This document shows positions 1 to 7,538 of a stretch of DNA of 64,000 bases, piece after piece. The stretch spans positions 27,979 to 91,978 of the forward strand of contig CADAGX010000006.1 in the NCBI GenBank assembly GCA_902787575.1, given 5' to 3'. Under the pieces are notes generated by a model, which saw only the letters and a list, made by a program, of their open reading frames with translations, was not told where the DNA came from and made no database searches. The position numbers and the translations under genes were made by a program. Positions within the stretch are counted from its first letter, which is position 1, and the number at the start of each line of letters is the position of its first letter. The DNA is from an uncultured Bacteroidales bacterium. GTDB lineage: Bacteria; Bacteroidota; Bacteroidia; Bacteroidales; Bacteroidaceae.

Positions 1-858
1 GCCATTGACAGCGTTTCGTTGGTGCGGCTCATACAGCAGGAAGTGGACTTGGATTTCCCAGCTGCCGAACTTTATCCCGAATGGAACAACGAGTTCGTGG
101 CTGGTTACGACGTGCAGCTTCCGCAGGAACATCGTATCGATTTGCGCGGCTTCCGTATGCCTACGCTAAGCCGTAACGTGACGAGTCACTACGGCTACCG
201 TCGCAGCTTCCGCCGCCAGCATTACGGCACGGATATCAAAGTCTATACGGGCGATACCATTGTGGCGGCATTCGACGGCAAAGTGCGCGTGGCGAAATAC
301 AACCGCAAGGGCTATGGATACTACGTGATACTGCGTCACCCCAACGGCCTCGAGACACTCTACGGACACCTCAGCCGCCAGTTGGTGAAGGAAGACCAGA
401 TCGTGCGGGCCGGCGAACCAATCGGTTTGGGCGGCAGCACGGGACGCAGCACCGGTTCGCATCTGCATTTCGAGACGCGTTTCCTCGGCCAGCCCATCGA
501 CCCGGAGCGAATCTTCAGCTTCGAAGCGCAGGATGTGCGTGGCGATTGCTTCGTTTTCCGCCCCGGTAACCGCGGTTTCATACAGGATGCCCACAGCCTC
601 GAAGTGAATGGCGAAGTGGAAAGCAACGAGCAACTGATGGCGCGAGCCGAGAAAGAGAGCGAGAGTCGTGCATTCCAGGAGCAGAAACGCGCCGAACAGA
701 AGGCTCGTCCGCGCAGCGGCGTGCATAAGGTGCGTTCGGGCGAGAATCTCTCGGTCATCGCTCACAAGTACCACACGTCGGTAAGCAAATTGTGCCGCCT
801 GAACGGCATCAAGGAGACCACAGTACTGCGTGTCGGACAGATTCTGAAGTATAATTGA
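1..858 (+). CDS. M23-family metallopeptidase with C-terminal LysM domain (5' partial)
   Basis: Cell-wall endopeptidase of the M23 (LytM/NlpD-like) family, expected in the periplasm or outer membrane cutting or regulating cutting of peptidoglycan cross-links. The frame is open to the left edge, so the N-terminus lies outside; a TTG at 19 is only an internal codon. Counting from that TTG, the zinc ligands are visible as HYGTD (His68, Asp72), YGHLS (His117) and HLHFE (148-152). A charged linker at about 200-235 (rich in E, K, R, Q) leads to a LysM peptidoglycan-binding domain at 236-278. All metal-binding positions are intact, so it is probably an active enzyme rather than an NlpD-type activator. 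A terminator follows at 897-936. Confidence 0.9.
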   Translation, partial: AIDSVSLVRLIQQEVDLDFPAAELYPEWNNEFVAGYDVQLPQEHRIDLRGFRMPTLSRNVTSHYGYRRSFRRQHYGTDIKVYTGDTIVAAFDGKVRVAKYNRKGYGYYVILRHPNGLETLYGHLSRQLVKEDQIVRAGEPIGLGGSTGRSTGSHLHFETRFLGQPIDPERIFSFEAQDVRGDCFVFRPGNRGFIQDAHSLEVNGEVESNEQLMARAEKESESRAFQEQKRAEQKARPRSGVHKVRSGENLSVIAHKYHTSVSKLCRLNGIKETTVLRVGQILKYN

Positions 859-896
859 CACGCCACGGCACAAGTTACAGCGGCCGAAAACAATAG

Positions 897-936
897 CAGG
901 GCTTCCGACAGCAATTTTCGGAAGCCCTGTTTTTAT
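897..936 (+). terminator. Rho-independent terminator after the M23 peptidase
   Basis: A 12-bp perfect stem (897-908 with 918-929, CAGGGCTTCCGA and its complement) with a 9-nt loop is followed by a run of T at 929-935. It lies 39 bp after the stop codon. Confidence 0.85.
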
Positions 937-939
937 GTG

Positions 940-1075
940 CCTGCAATTTGGTACAGGCAGCGATAGGACACGTGGGCCGACTACCACGTGAAGTAGGCCG
1001 GACGGCAGACGTGCGACGGTGCCTCGCAAATGCGAAAACGGTGCTGCCGTGCGTCTTTTTCTCTAAAGAGAAACG
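940..1075. other. Structured non-coding stretch before DUF1599
   Basis: No convincing gene. It holds several ACGTG-containing short palindromes (around 965, 982 and 1005), which resemble the 14-bp repeat family found elsewhere in this window but with irregular spacing. A nested hairpin at about 1005-1070 has inner arms TCGC/GCGA around AAAT and outer arms ACGGCAG/CTGCCGT, followed by CTTTTTCTC. It could be a degenerate repeat array or a second terminator. Confidence 0.35.
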
Positions 1076-1094
1076 TTGTTTGCAGAAATTGTCG

Positions 1095-1102
1095 TATCTT
1101 TG
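1095..1102 (+). promoter_or_regulatory. Bacteroidetes -7 promoter box (TATCTTTG) for DUF1599
   Basis: TATCTTTG matches the TAnnTTTG -7 element and lies 21 bp before the ATG at 1124. TTG triplets upstream (1076-1082) are closer than the usual 19-21 bp spacing, so the -33 element is uncertain. Confidence 0.55.
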
Positions 1103-1123
1103 CAGCGACTTTGACACAGAGCA

Positions 1124-1681
1124 ATGGATACGCGCGAACAATTCGAGAAAATTATGGCCGAGTGCCGCCAACTTTTTGCCGCGAAGTTGCACGACTACGG
1201 CGCGGCGTGGCGCATCATGCGGCCTTCGTCGGTGACAGATCAGATATATATCAAGGCAAATCGCATACGCAGTATCGAGACAAAGGGCGTGGCGCTGGTG
1301 CAGGAAGGCGTGCGGCCGGAATTTATCGGCATCGTCAATTATGCGATTATCGGCCTCATTCAGTTGGAACTCGGCCCGTCGGAAACGGCAGACTGCATGT
1401 CGGCCGATGAGGCGCTGGCAGCGTACGACCGTAAGGCGGCGGCCGCGCTGGAACTTATGCTGCGCAAGAACCACGACTACGACGAGGCGTGGCGCGGAAT
1501 GCGCGTGAGCAGCTACACCGACCTCATCCTGATGAAAATTTTCCGCACGAAGCAAATCGAGTTGCTCGAGGGCGACACACTCGTTTCGGAGGGCGTGGAC
1601 GCGAATTATATGGACATGATGAACTATGCCGTGTTCGGTCTGATAAAATTGACGTTTGGTGAAGAAGAAAACGCTGAGTAG
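1124..1681 (+). CDS. DUF1599 domain-containing protein
   Basis: A 185-aa cytoplasmic protein of the DUF1599 family, common in Bacteroidetes and of unknown function. An internal tandem duplication is visible: residues 23-52 (HDYGAAWRIMRPSS...) match 118-147 (HDYDEAWRGMRVSS...), and 61-84 match 156-179 (both of the form EGV...NYA..GLI.L..G). The repeated HDY.EAW and TD motifs could form a symmetric ligand or metal site; that is inference. It starts just after a -7 box and overlaps the following DoxX-like gene by 23 bp, so the two are almost certainly co-transcribed and translationally coupled. Confidence 0.85.
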   Translation: MDTREQFEKIMAECRQLFAAKLHDYGAAWRIMRPSSVTDQIYIKANRIRSIETKGVALVQEGVRPEFIGIVNYAIIGLIQLELGPSETADCMSADEALAAYDRKAAAALELMLRKNHDYDEAWRGMRVSSYTDLILMKIFRTKQIELLEGDTLVSEGVDANYMDMMNYAVFGLIKLTFGEEENAE

Positions 1682-2963
1682 TTTGTTGCGTTGGCTGGGC
1701 GTGAATCTCTGTCGCCTGCTGCTGTCGGTGGTTTTTCTGTTCTCCGGAATGGCAAAACTAAACGACCCGCTGGGCACGCAATACAAGATAGAGGACTACG
1801 CCAGCGCCATGGGCTTGGGTTCCCTGCTGCCGGCACCGCTGCCGTTGTGCGCGTCGGTGCTGCTGGGAGCCGTGGAATTCTGCCTTGGCGTGTATCTTTT
1901 CTTTTCCATTCACCGCCGGCGGACGCTGTGGCTCGTGTTGGCGCTGCTGCTCTTCTTCACGCCGCTGACGCTGTGGACTGCCATCGCGAATCCTGTGTCG
2001 GATTGCGGTTGCTTCGGCGACGCGCTGGTGCTGACCAACTGGCAGACGTTCTGGAAAAACGTAGTGCTGCTGGCGGCGTGGTACGTGGCGTGGCGCTATC
2101 GCTGTCGCATGACGCGTTTCATTACGGAGCGCAATCAGTGGCTTGTGTCGCTTTATTCGTGGGCTTTCGCCTTTGCTTTTGCACTGCTCAACCTGCACGG
2201 ACTGCCACTCATTGACTTCCGGCCCTATCATATTGGCGCCGACATCTACGAAAAGATGAGCCTGGGCGACGAGGCCGCGCAGTACGAAACTACGTTTCTG
2301 CTCGAGAAAAATGGCGTGACAAAGGAGTTTACGCTCGACGACTACCCCGACAGCACTTGGAACTTCGTGGATTCGCGCACCACACTGAAGCACGCAGGTG
2401 CAGAACTGCCCGAGATACACGACCTTGTCATTACGTCGATTGACGAAAACCGCGAGGTGACAGACGAACTGCTGGCCGACAGCGGTTGGAAGTTTGTGCT
2501 CGTTTCGCCGCATCTGACGGCTGCCGACGACGGAGTGATGGATCATATCGCGGCCATCCACGACTACTGTCAGGAATACGGCTACGCGTTTCTCGGGCTG
2601 ACGGCCAGCGGCGACGAGGATATCGAGCGTTGGCGCGATGCCACTGGCGCTGAGTATCCGTTCTACCGCGTGGACGCGATTCCGCTGAAGACGATGGTGC
2701 GTTCCAATCCGGGCTTGCTGCTGCTGAAAGGAAGCGTGGTTGCCAACAAGTGGCCCAGCACGAAACTGCCGCGCGAAGAGCAGTTGACGGCGCCACTTGA
2801 CGAGCTGCCGCTGGCGCATCCGCAGCTGCGCGGATTTCTGCAGCGTGTACTGCGCATTGTGTTGTGGTACGTCTTGCCCTTGCTCGTGCTGACGCTGGCC
2901 GACCGACTGTGGGTACAATGGAAACTGAGGAAGCTACATACATTTTCGAACCATAATAATTAA
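1659..2963 (+). CDS. DoxX/MauE-like membrane protein (BT_3928 family)
   Basis: A 434-aa inner-membrane protein. The N-terminal third has four predicted membrane segments (about residues 11-30, 60-85, 92-112 and 130-170) of the DoxX/MauE type, with the typical Cys-rich loop SDCGCFGD after the third helix. The middle (about 190-400) is a soluble region, resembling a thioredoxin-like fold only in length and position. A last hydrophobic helix sits near 410-430. MauE/DoxX proteins act in quinone-linked or disulfide redox chemistry; the substrate here is unknown. The start is GTG (1659), with TTG at 1656 as an alternative; either overlaps the DUF1599 end. tpiA follows 15 bp downstream. Confidence 0.8.
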   Translation: MKKKTLSSLLRWLGVNLCRLLLSVVFLFSGMAKLNDPLGTQYKIEDYASAMGLGSLLPAPLPLCASVLLGAVEFCLGVYLFFSIHRRRTLWLVLALLLFFTPLTLWTAIANPVSDCGCFGDALVLTNWQTFWKNVVLLAAWYVAWRYRCRMTRFITERNQWLVSLYSWAFAFAFALLNLHGLPLIDFRPYHIGADIYEKMSLGDEAAQYETTFLLEKNGVTKEFTLDDYPDSTWNFVDSRTTLKHAGAELPEIHDLVITSIDENREVTDELLADSGWKFVLVSPHLTAADDGVMDHIAAIHDYCQEYGYAFLGLTASGDEDIERWRDATGAEYPFYRVDAIPLKTMVRSNPGLLLLKGSVVANKWPSTKLPREEQLTAPLDELPLAHPQLRGFLQRVLRIVLWYVLPLLVLTLADRLWVQWKLRKLHTFSNHNN

Positions 2964-2978
2964 AAAACTACAAAAGCT

Positions 2979-3737
2979 ATGAGAAAAAAGATTGTGGCAG
3001 GCAACTGGAAAATGAACAAGACCCTGCAAGAAGGTGTAGCGCTGGCTACAGAACTGAAGGAGGCGCTGAAATCGGAGCAGCCCAAATGCGAAGTTGTCAT
3101 TGGCACGCCGTTTATCCACCTCGCTACGGTAAGTGAGTTGCTGAAGGACAGCGTTATCAAAGTGAGCGCCGAAAACTGCGCCAATCACGCCAGCGGTGCA
3201 TATACTGGCGAAGTCAGCGCAGAAATGGTGAAGAGCACCGGTGCTGACTACGTGATATTGGGTCACAGCGAGCGTCGCGAATACTACAACGAGACACCCG
3301 AAATTCTGAAAGAGAAGGTTGATTTGGCACTGGCCAACGGCCTGAAGGTGATTTTCTGCATCGGCGAAAGTCTGGCAGAGCGTGAGGCAAACCTCCAAGA
3401 GAAGGTCTGCAAGGACGAACTGACGGGCAGCGTCTTCCATCTGACACCCGAGCAGTGGAAAAACATCGTCATTGCATACGAGCCGATATGGGCCATCGGA
3501 ACCGGTAAGACAGCCACCGCTGAGCAGGCCGAGGAGATACACGCCTACATTCGTCGTTGCGTAGCCGAGGTTTATGGCGCAGAAATGGCAGACGAGACGA
3601 GCATTCTCTACGGCGGCAGCTGCAAGGCCAGCAATGCTCCCGAGCTGTTTGCAAAGCCCGACATCGACGGCGGTCTCATCGGCGGTGCATCGTTGAAGGC
3701 TCCCGACTTCAAGGGAATCATTGACGCTTGGAAATAA
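2979..3737 (+). CDS. tpiA: Triosephosphate isomerase
   Basis: Interconverts dihydroxyacetone phosphate and glyceraldehyde 3-phosphate in glycolysis and gluconeogenesis. The 252-aa length is normal. Catalytic residues are in place: Lys11 in GNWKMN, His96 in GHSERR and Glu168 in [11 protein letters not shown]. The phosphate-binding glycines (LYGGS) are near the C-terminus. It lies 15 bp after the DoxX-like gene and ends in front of a strong terminator at 3753-3790, which closes the DUF1599-DoxX-tpiA transcription unit or reduces read-through into the SPOR gene. Confidence 0.97.
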   Translation: MRKKIVAGNWKMNKTLQEGVALATELKEALKSEQPKCEVVIGTPFIHLATVSELLKDSVIKVSAENCANHASGAYTGEVSAEMVKSTGADYVILGHSERREYYNETPEILKEKVDLALANGLKVIFCIGESLAEREANLQEKVCKDELTGSVFHLTPEQWKNIVIAYEPIWAIGTGKTATAEQAEEIHAYIRRCVAEVYGAEMADETSILYGGSCKASNAPELFAKPDIDGGLIGGASLKAPDFKGIIDAWK

Positions 3738-3752
3738 ACAGATATCACACGT

Positions 3753-3790
3753 CCTTCCCGTCGCCACTGAAGGCGGCGGGAAGGAATTTT
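3753..3790 (+). terminator. Terminator after tpiA
   Basis: A 13-bp stem (3753-3765 with 3772-3784, one G-T pair) with the 6-nt loop ACTGAA is followed by AATTTT. It lies between tpiA and the SPOR gene and explains why the SPOR start is at 3812 rather than further upstream. Confidence 0.8.
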
Positions 3791-3811
3791 CAAACCAAAA
3801 ACAGAAATTCG

Positions 3812-4360
3812 ATGTCACGAAAAAGCCTCCTTTGCGCAGCCATCTTGTGCGGCGCCCTGTCACTGCAGGCGCAAACAAAGTTCACCGAACGCCTGCAACG
3901 CACGCTTCCGGGCGAGGGTAGCGTGGTATTGCATCAGAGTCAGGCACTGGCCGACTTGGTGAACGGCATTTCGGCCACTGCGACGCCTGCCGCTTCGCCC
4001 AAGACGCCCGCCACGGCCACTGCCGCAGGCGAGCATCCTCAGGACGTAGTGCCGTACGACCCGACGGAAGCGCCCGTAACCAATACGGTGAAGGTTCGCA
4101 TGAACGGTTATCGCATTCAGGTTTACTCGGGCGGCAACTCGCGACAATCGAAGAACGAGGCCGCCATGATGGGACAGCGCGTGCGAAGCCTGTTTGGCGA
4201 TCTGTCGGTTTATACCCACTTCTCGAATCCCCATTGGATTTGTCGCGTGGGAGATTTCAAGACGTACGAGGAAGCCAACGAAATGTACCGCCAGATGAAG
4301 GAAACCGGACGTTTCCGCGAGGCTGTCATCGTGAAGAGCAAGATTTATGCAACGTACTGA
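3812..4360 (+). CDS. SPOR domain-containing exported protein
   Basis: A 182-aa secreted protein with a signal peptide (about residues 1-22, ending LSLQAQT), a low-complexity Ala/Thr/Pro linker (about 50-75) and a C-terminal SPOR domain (about 95-182, from [12 protein letters not shown] to VIVKSKI). SPOR domains bind denuded glycan strands of peptidoglycan, so a role in the cell wall or division septum is likely. The ATG at 3812 is chosen because upstream in-frame codons run through the terminator and have no signal-like sequence. The end nearly touches folE. Confidence 0.85.
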   Translation: MSRKSLLCAAILCGALSLQAQTKFTERLQRTLPGEGSVVLHQSQALADLVNGISATATPAASPKTPATATAAGEHPQDVVPYDPTEAPVTNTVKVRMNGYRIQVYSGGNSRQSKNEAAMMGQRVRSLFGDLSVYTHFSNPHWICRVGDFKTYEEANEMYRQMKETGRFREAVIVKSKIYATY

Positions 4361-4361
4361 G

Positions 4362-4940
4362 ATGGATACGAAGAAGCAAGAACTCTCGCCCGTGCAGCAG
4401 AAACTGGCAAAACATGTGGCCGGCATTCTGGAACTGATAGATGAGAACCCGAAGCGCGAAGGCCTGCAGCGTACGCCGTTGCGTGTGGCAAAGGCAATGA
4501 CGGACTTGACGCGCGGATATGCCGAGGATCCCGTGGCCATTCTCAACTCGGCAAAATTTCACGAAGACTACCGGCAGATGGTCATCGTACGCGACATAAA
4601 TTTCTATTCGCTCTGCGAACATCACATGCTGCCGTTCTACGGCCGCGTTCACGTGGCTTACATTCCCAACGGACAAGTGACGGGACTGAGCAAACTGGCT
4701 CGCGTGGTGGAGTGTTTTGCACGTCGTCTGCAGATTCAGGAACGTCTGACCAAACAAATCCGCGAGTGCATTCAGGAGGCACTGCAGCCGCTGGGCGTCA
4801 TGGTGGTCGTGGAGGCTCAGCATATGTGCATGCAAATGCGCGGTGTCGAGAAACAGGGCAGCATTACCACGACCAGCGATTTCAGCGGCGCCTTTAATCA
4901 GGCAAAAACCCGCGAGGAGTTTTTGTCGCTTATCAAGTGA
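4362..4940 (+). CDS. folE: GTP cyclohydrolase I
   Basis: Converts GTP to 7,8-dihydroneopterin triphosphate, the first step of folate/pterin synthesis. The protein is 192 aa from the ATG at 4362; an in-frame ATG at 4347 would overlap the SPOR gene by 14 bp and add five residues. Zinc ligands are intact: the Cys and His of [10 protein letters not shown], and the later Cys in [11 protein letters not shown] (C90, H93 and C161 in numbering from the 4347 start). The C-terminal motif [13 protein letters not shown] is also typical. It sits in a tight + strand unit and fmt follows after 22 bp. Confidence 0.96.
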   Translation: MDTKKQELSPVQQKLAKHVAGILELIDENPKREGLQRTPLRVAKAMTDLTRGYAEDPVAILNSAKFHEDYRQMVIVRDINFYSLCEHHMLPFYGRVHVAYIPNGQVTGLSKLARVVECFARRLQIQERLTKQIRECIQEALQPLGVMVVVEAQHMCMQMRGVEKQGSITTTSDFSGAFNQAKTREEFLSLIK

Positions 4941-4962
4941 AGAAATTTAATTACCACGTGTG

Positions 4963-5952
4963 ATGGAGGAAAAACTGCGTGTGGCAGCAGAAAAACTGCG
5001 TATCGTTTTTATGGGAACGCCCGAGTTTGCTGTGGCGTCGCTCGACGCTTTGCTCGGTGCGGGCTGTAATGTGGTGGGTGTGGTGACGATGCCCGACAAA
5101 CCCGTCGGCCGGCATCACGATACACTGCAGGCCAGCGCCGTGAAGCAGTACGCTGTGGAGCACGGACTCCCCGTGTTGCAACCCGAGAAACTGCGCGACG
5201 AAGAATTCCTTTCAGCGCTTCGCCAGTGGAATGCCGACCTGCAGGTGGTGGTAGCTTTCCGCATGCTGCCCGAAGTGGTGTGGGACATGCCGCGACTTGG
5301 CACCTTCAATCTCCATGCCGCCCTGCTGCCGCAATACCGCGGTGCTGCGCCGATTAACTGGGCCATCATCAACGGAGAGACCGAGACGGGCGTCACAACT
5401 TTTTTCCTCGACCACGATATAGACACAGGGCGCATCATTCTGCAGGAGCGTTGCCCCATTGCTGAGACGGACAACGCCGAGACGATTCACGACCGCCTGA
5501 TGGAGATGGGAGCACGGGCCGTGGTGGAAACTGTGCAGCGCATCGCAGACGGTCGGGCAGACTCGGTTGCACAGGAAACGCTCGTCGGCGATGCATCGCT
5601 GAAGCCTGCCCCCAAGATTTTCCGCGAGACGTGCCAGATCCGTTGGCAGGAGCTGGGCGCCAAGCAGGCTTACGATTTTGTGCGCGGACTCTCGCCCTAT
5701 CCGGCTGCGTGGGCTACACTCTGCACTGCCGACGGCCACGAGGCGCAACTCAAGGTGTTCCGTGCCTCGTTTCGACGGGCGGCGACCGACGTGCCGGCCG
5801 GCACTCTGCACACCGACGGCAAAGCTACGCTCGAAGTTGCACTTCGCGACGGGTGGCTCAGCCTGCAGGAAGTGCAGTTGGCAGGCAAGAAACGCATGCC
5901 TGTTGAGGAGTTTTTGCGCGGTGCAAAGCTCCAAAACGCGCATTTGGCGTGA
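4963..5952 (+). CDS. fmt: Methionyl-tRNA formyltransferase
   Basis: Formylates the amino group of initiator Met-tRNA using 10-formyl-tetrahydrofolate. The 329-aa protein has the N-terminal Rossmann-type formyltransferase domain beginning LRIVFMGTPEFAV (about residues 12-24), the catalytic block FNLHAALLPQYRGAAPINWA with the Asn and His, the downstream Asp in FFLDHDIDTG, and a C-terminal OB-like domain. GTG at 4960 precedes the chosen ATG directly; the N-terminus is about 11 residues longer than in many homologues, so an internal start cannot be excluded. Being next to folE puts folate synthesis beside a folate-using step. Confidence 0.95.
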   Translation: MEEKLRVAAEKLRIVFMGTPEFAVASLDALLGAGCNVVGVVTMPDKPVGRHHDTLQASAVKQYAVEHGLPVLQPEKLRDEEFLSALRQWNADLQVVVAFRMLPEVVWDMPRLGTFNLHAALLPQYRGAAPINWAIINGETETGVTTFFLDHDIDTGRIILQERCPIAETDNAETIHDRLMEMGARAVVETVQRIADGRADSVAQETLVGDASLKPAPKIFRETCQIRWQELGAKQAYDFVRGLSPYPAAWATLCTADGHEAQLKVFRASFRRAATDVPAGTLHTDGKATLEVALRDGWLSLQEVQLAGKKRMPVEEFLRGAKLQNAHLA

Positions 5953-6037
5953 TTTTTTTCGAAAATATTTGGCTGTTAGAAAAAAAACTCCGTTCTTTGC
6001 GTCCGATATAACGTTTAACCACACTAAAAACTGCATT

Positions 6038-6059
6038 GCCTATAGAACAATCGTTACTC
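6038..6059. repeat. Left copy of a 22-bp direct repeat flanking the sigma factor gene
   Basis: GCCTATAGAACAATCGTTAC (then TC) at 6038-6059 recurs as GCCTATGGAACAATCGTTAC (then CTC) at 6773-6795. There is one mismatch in 20 bp, and an A-rich flank (TAAAAAC) precedes both. The left copy lies 20 bp before the sigma factor ATG; the right copy includes the start of the 35-aa microprotein. Confidence 0.65.
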
Positions 6060-6078
6060 AGAACCAACATTTCTACAA

Positions 6079-6669
6079 ATGAGCAACTGGGAAACAATGA
6101 CCGATTATGAATTGGTCTCGTTGTATGAGAAAGGTAATGACAGTGCATTCGACGCTTTATTAAGGAGACATCAGGAATACGTCTTTTCGTATATCCTTTT
6201 TCTCGTGCAGAATCGCGACTTGGCAGAGGACATCTTCCAAGAAACATTCACACGCGCCATCATAGCCATACGCAATCACCGCTATCAGAGCACAGGGAAA
6301 TTCAGCGCCTGGCTGATACGCATCGCCCACAACCTTGTGGTGGACAACATGCGAAGCTCGGAAAACTGCAATGTGACGTCCAACGAAGATTTTCCGCAGG
6401 ATATTCTCAACAGTACGAAGCACAGCGAGCAGGCTGTTGACACGCAGATTATGGAGATGCAGGACGCCAAAACACTGCAATCGCTGCTTGCTTATCTGCC
6501 CGAGCCGCAGGCAGATGTCGTAATCCTGCGCTTCTACGAAGATTTGTCGTTCAAGGAAATTGCAGAAAGGACAGGCGTCAGCATCAATACCGCACTTGGC
6601 CGGATGCGTTACGCGCTCATCAATCTGCGAAAGCTCATCCAGAAGCACAACCTCAGCCTTGCCGTCTGA
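6079..6669 (+). CDS. Sigma-70 family (ECF-type) RNA polymerase sigma factor
   Basis: A 196-aa sigma factor with region 2 at about residues 20-90 (core-binding and -10 reading; DALLRRHQEYVFSYI ... DLAEDIFQETF) and region 4 at about 130-190 (LPEPQADVVILRFYEDLSF ... GVSINTALGRMRYAL, a helix-turn-helix for the -35). There is no region 1 or 3, so it is group 4 (ECF). No anti-sigma gene lies next to it, which is unusual for ECF factors. Upstream there is a TTTG (5968) and a loose -7 box (5992-5999) at 20-bp spacing. The regulon is unknown; the flanking 22-bp repeats are possible target sites. Confidence 0.9.
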   Translation: MSNWETMTDYELVSLYEKGNDSAFDALLRRHQEYVFSYILFLVQNRDLAEDIFQETFTRAIIAIRNHRYQSTGKFSAWLIRIAHNLVVDNMRSSENCNVTSNEDFPQDILNSTKHSEQAVDTQIMEMQDAKTLQSLLAYLPEPQADVVILRFYEDLSFKEIAERTGVSINTALGRMRYALINLRKLIQKHNLSLAV

Positions 6670-6772
6670 GCAGAAAAAAGTTTGGCAGCGATACAATAAA
6701 AGGCGCCATAGGTACGTTTTATATGTAGAAGCGAGCAGAAACACTGCCCGCAACATAAAAACCATGTTTAGC

Positions 6773-6795
6773 GCCTATGGAACAATCGTTACCTC
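6773..6795. repeat. Right copy of the 22-bp direct repeat
   Basis: Matches 6038-6059 with a single A/G difference over the first 20 bp. The copy contains the ATG and first five codons of the microprotein at 6777, so it may be conserved as coding sequence here and as a decayed or regulatory copy on the left. Confidence 0.65.
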
Positions 6796-6884
6796 TTCCC
6801 TATTTTACACCCAGTCAGGCAGTCTTGGCCCGCATCCGCGAATTCGCTCGCGCGTATCGTCCGCAGCCCGAACACTTGAATTAA
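6777..6884 (+). CDS. 35-aa microprotein between sigma factor and rpe
   Basis: A short frame with ATG at 6777 and TAA at 6882-6884. It begins MEQSLPLPYFTPSQAV, continues LARIREFARAYRP and ends QPEHLN. It has an aromatic/proline start and an amphipathic basic helix (about residues 14-28). It fits exactly between the sigma factor stop and rpe (12 bp before the rpe ATG). Codon choice (CGC, GCC, ATC, CTT) resembles its neighbours. I do not know its function. Small proteins of this look are found in Bacteroidales beside regulators, but I cannot name the family. Confidence 0.55.
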   Translation: MEQSLPLPYFTPSQAVLARIREFARAYRPQPEHLN

Positions 6885-6896
6885 AAAACGCGAGCC

Positions 6897-7538
6897 ATGA
6901 TAGCACCTTCTTTGCTCTCAGCCGACTTTAGCGACTTGCGCCGCGAATTTTCGTGGCTCAACCAGAGTTCCGCAGACTGGCTGCACTTAGACGTGATGGA
7001 TGGCGTGTTCGTGCCCAATATCTCGTTTGGTTTTCCGGTTCTCAAGCATGTGGCCCGACTTTCCGACAAGCCGCTGGATGTACATTTGATGATAGTGCAG
7101 CCCGAAAAGTTCGTGCGAGAAGTAAAAGACTTAGGCGCGCACGTGATGAATGTGCACTTCGAAGCCTGCACTCACTTGCATCGCGTTGTGTATATGATAC
7201 GCGAGGCTGGAATGCTGGCGGGTGTGACGCTCAATCCCGCCACGCCGGTTTCTGTCTTGCGAGACATCATATGCGACGTGGACCTCGTGCTTTTGATGAG
7301 TGTGAACCCAGGTTTTGGCGGTCAGAAGTTCATTCCGCACACGCTGACGAAAGTTGCCGAACTGCGCGACCTGATAAATCAGAGCGGCAGCAAGGCACTT
7401 ATTGAGGTGGATGGCGGCGTAAATCTGGAGACGGGCGCACAATTGCGCAAGGCTGGCGCCGATGTGCTGGTTGCCGGCAATTATATTTTCGGCGCGTCCG
7501 ACCCGCTGGAAGCGTGCCGCCTGCTGAGCGCGTTATGA
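6897..7538 (+). CDS. rpe: Ribulose-phosphate 3-epimerase
   Basis: Interconverts ribulose 5-phosphate and xylulose 5-phosphate in the pentose phosphate pathway. A 213-aa TIM barrel of normal length. Metal and catalytic residues are visible: His30 and Asp32 in LHLDVMDGVFVPN, His63 in DVHLMI, and the Asp in IEVDGGVN near residue 170. The phosphate loop is NPGFGGQKF and the C-terminal GNYIFG. The stop codon overlaps the comEC ATG (ATGA), indicating translational coupling. Confidence 0.97.
   Translation: MIAPSLLSADFSDLRREFSWLNQSSADWLHLDVMDGVFVPNISFGFPVLKHVARLSDKPLDVHLMIVQPEKFVREVKDLGAHVMNVHFEACTHLHRVVYMIREAGMLAGVTLNPATPVSVLRDIICDVDLVLLMSVNPGFGGQKFIPHTLTKVAELRDLINQSGSKALIEVDGGVNLETGAQLRKAGADVLVAGNYIFGASDPLEACRLLSAL

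Noticed and set aside
1005-1075. Small RNA gene before DUF1599
   Set aside because: Hairpins are present, but there is no promoter in front of them and no recognised RNA family; kept only as a structured stretch.
4952-4965. Single palindromic repeat unit (TACCAC GT GTGATG) at the fmt start
   Set aside because: Only one unit, without a phased neighbour; may be chance.
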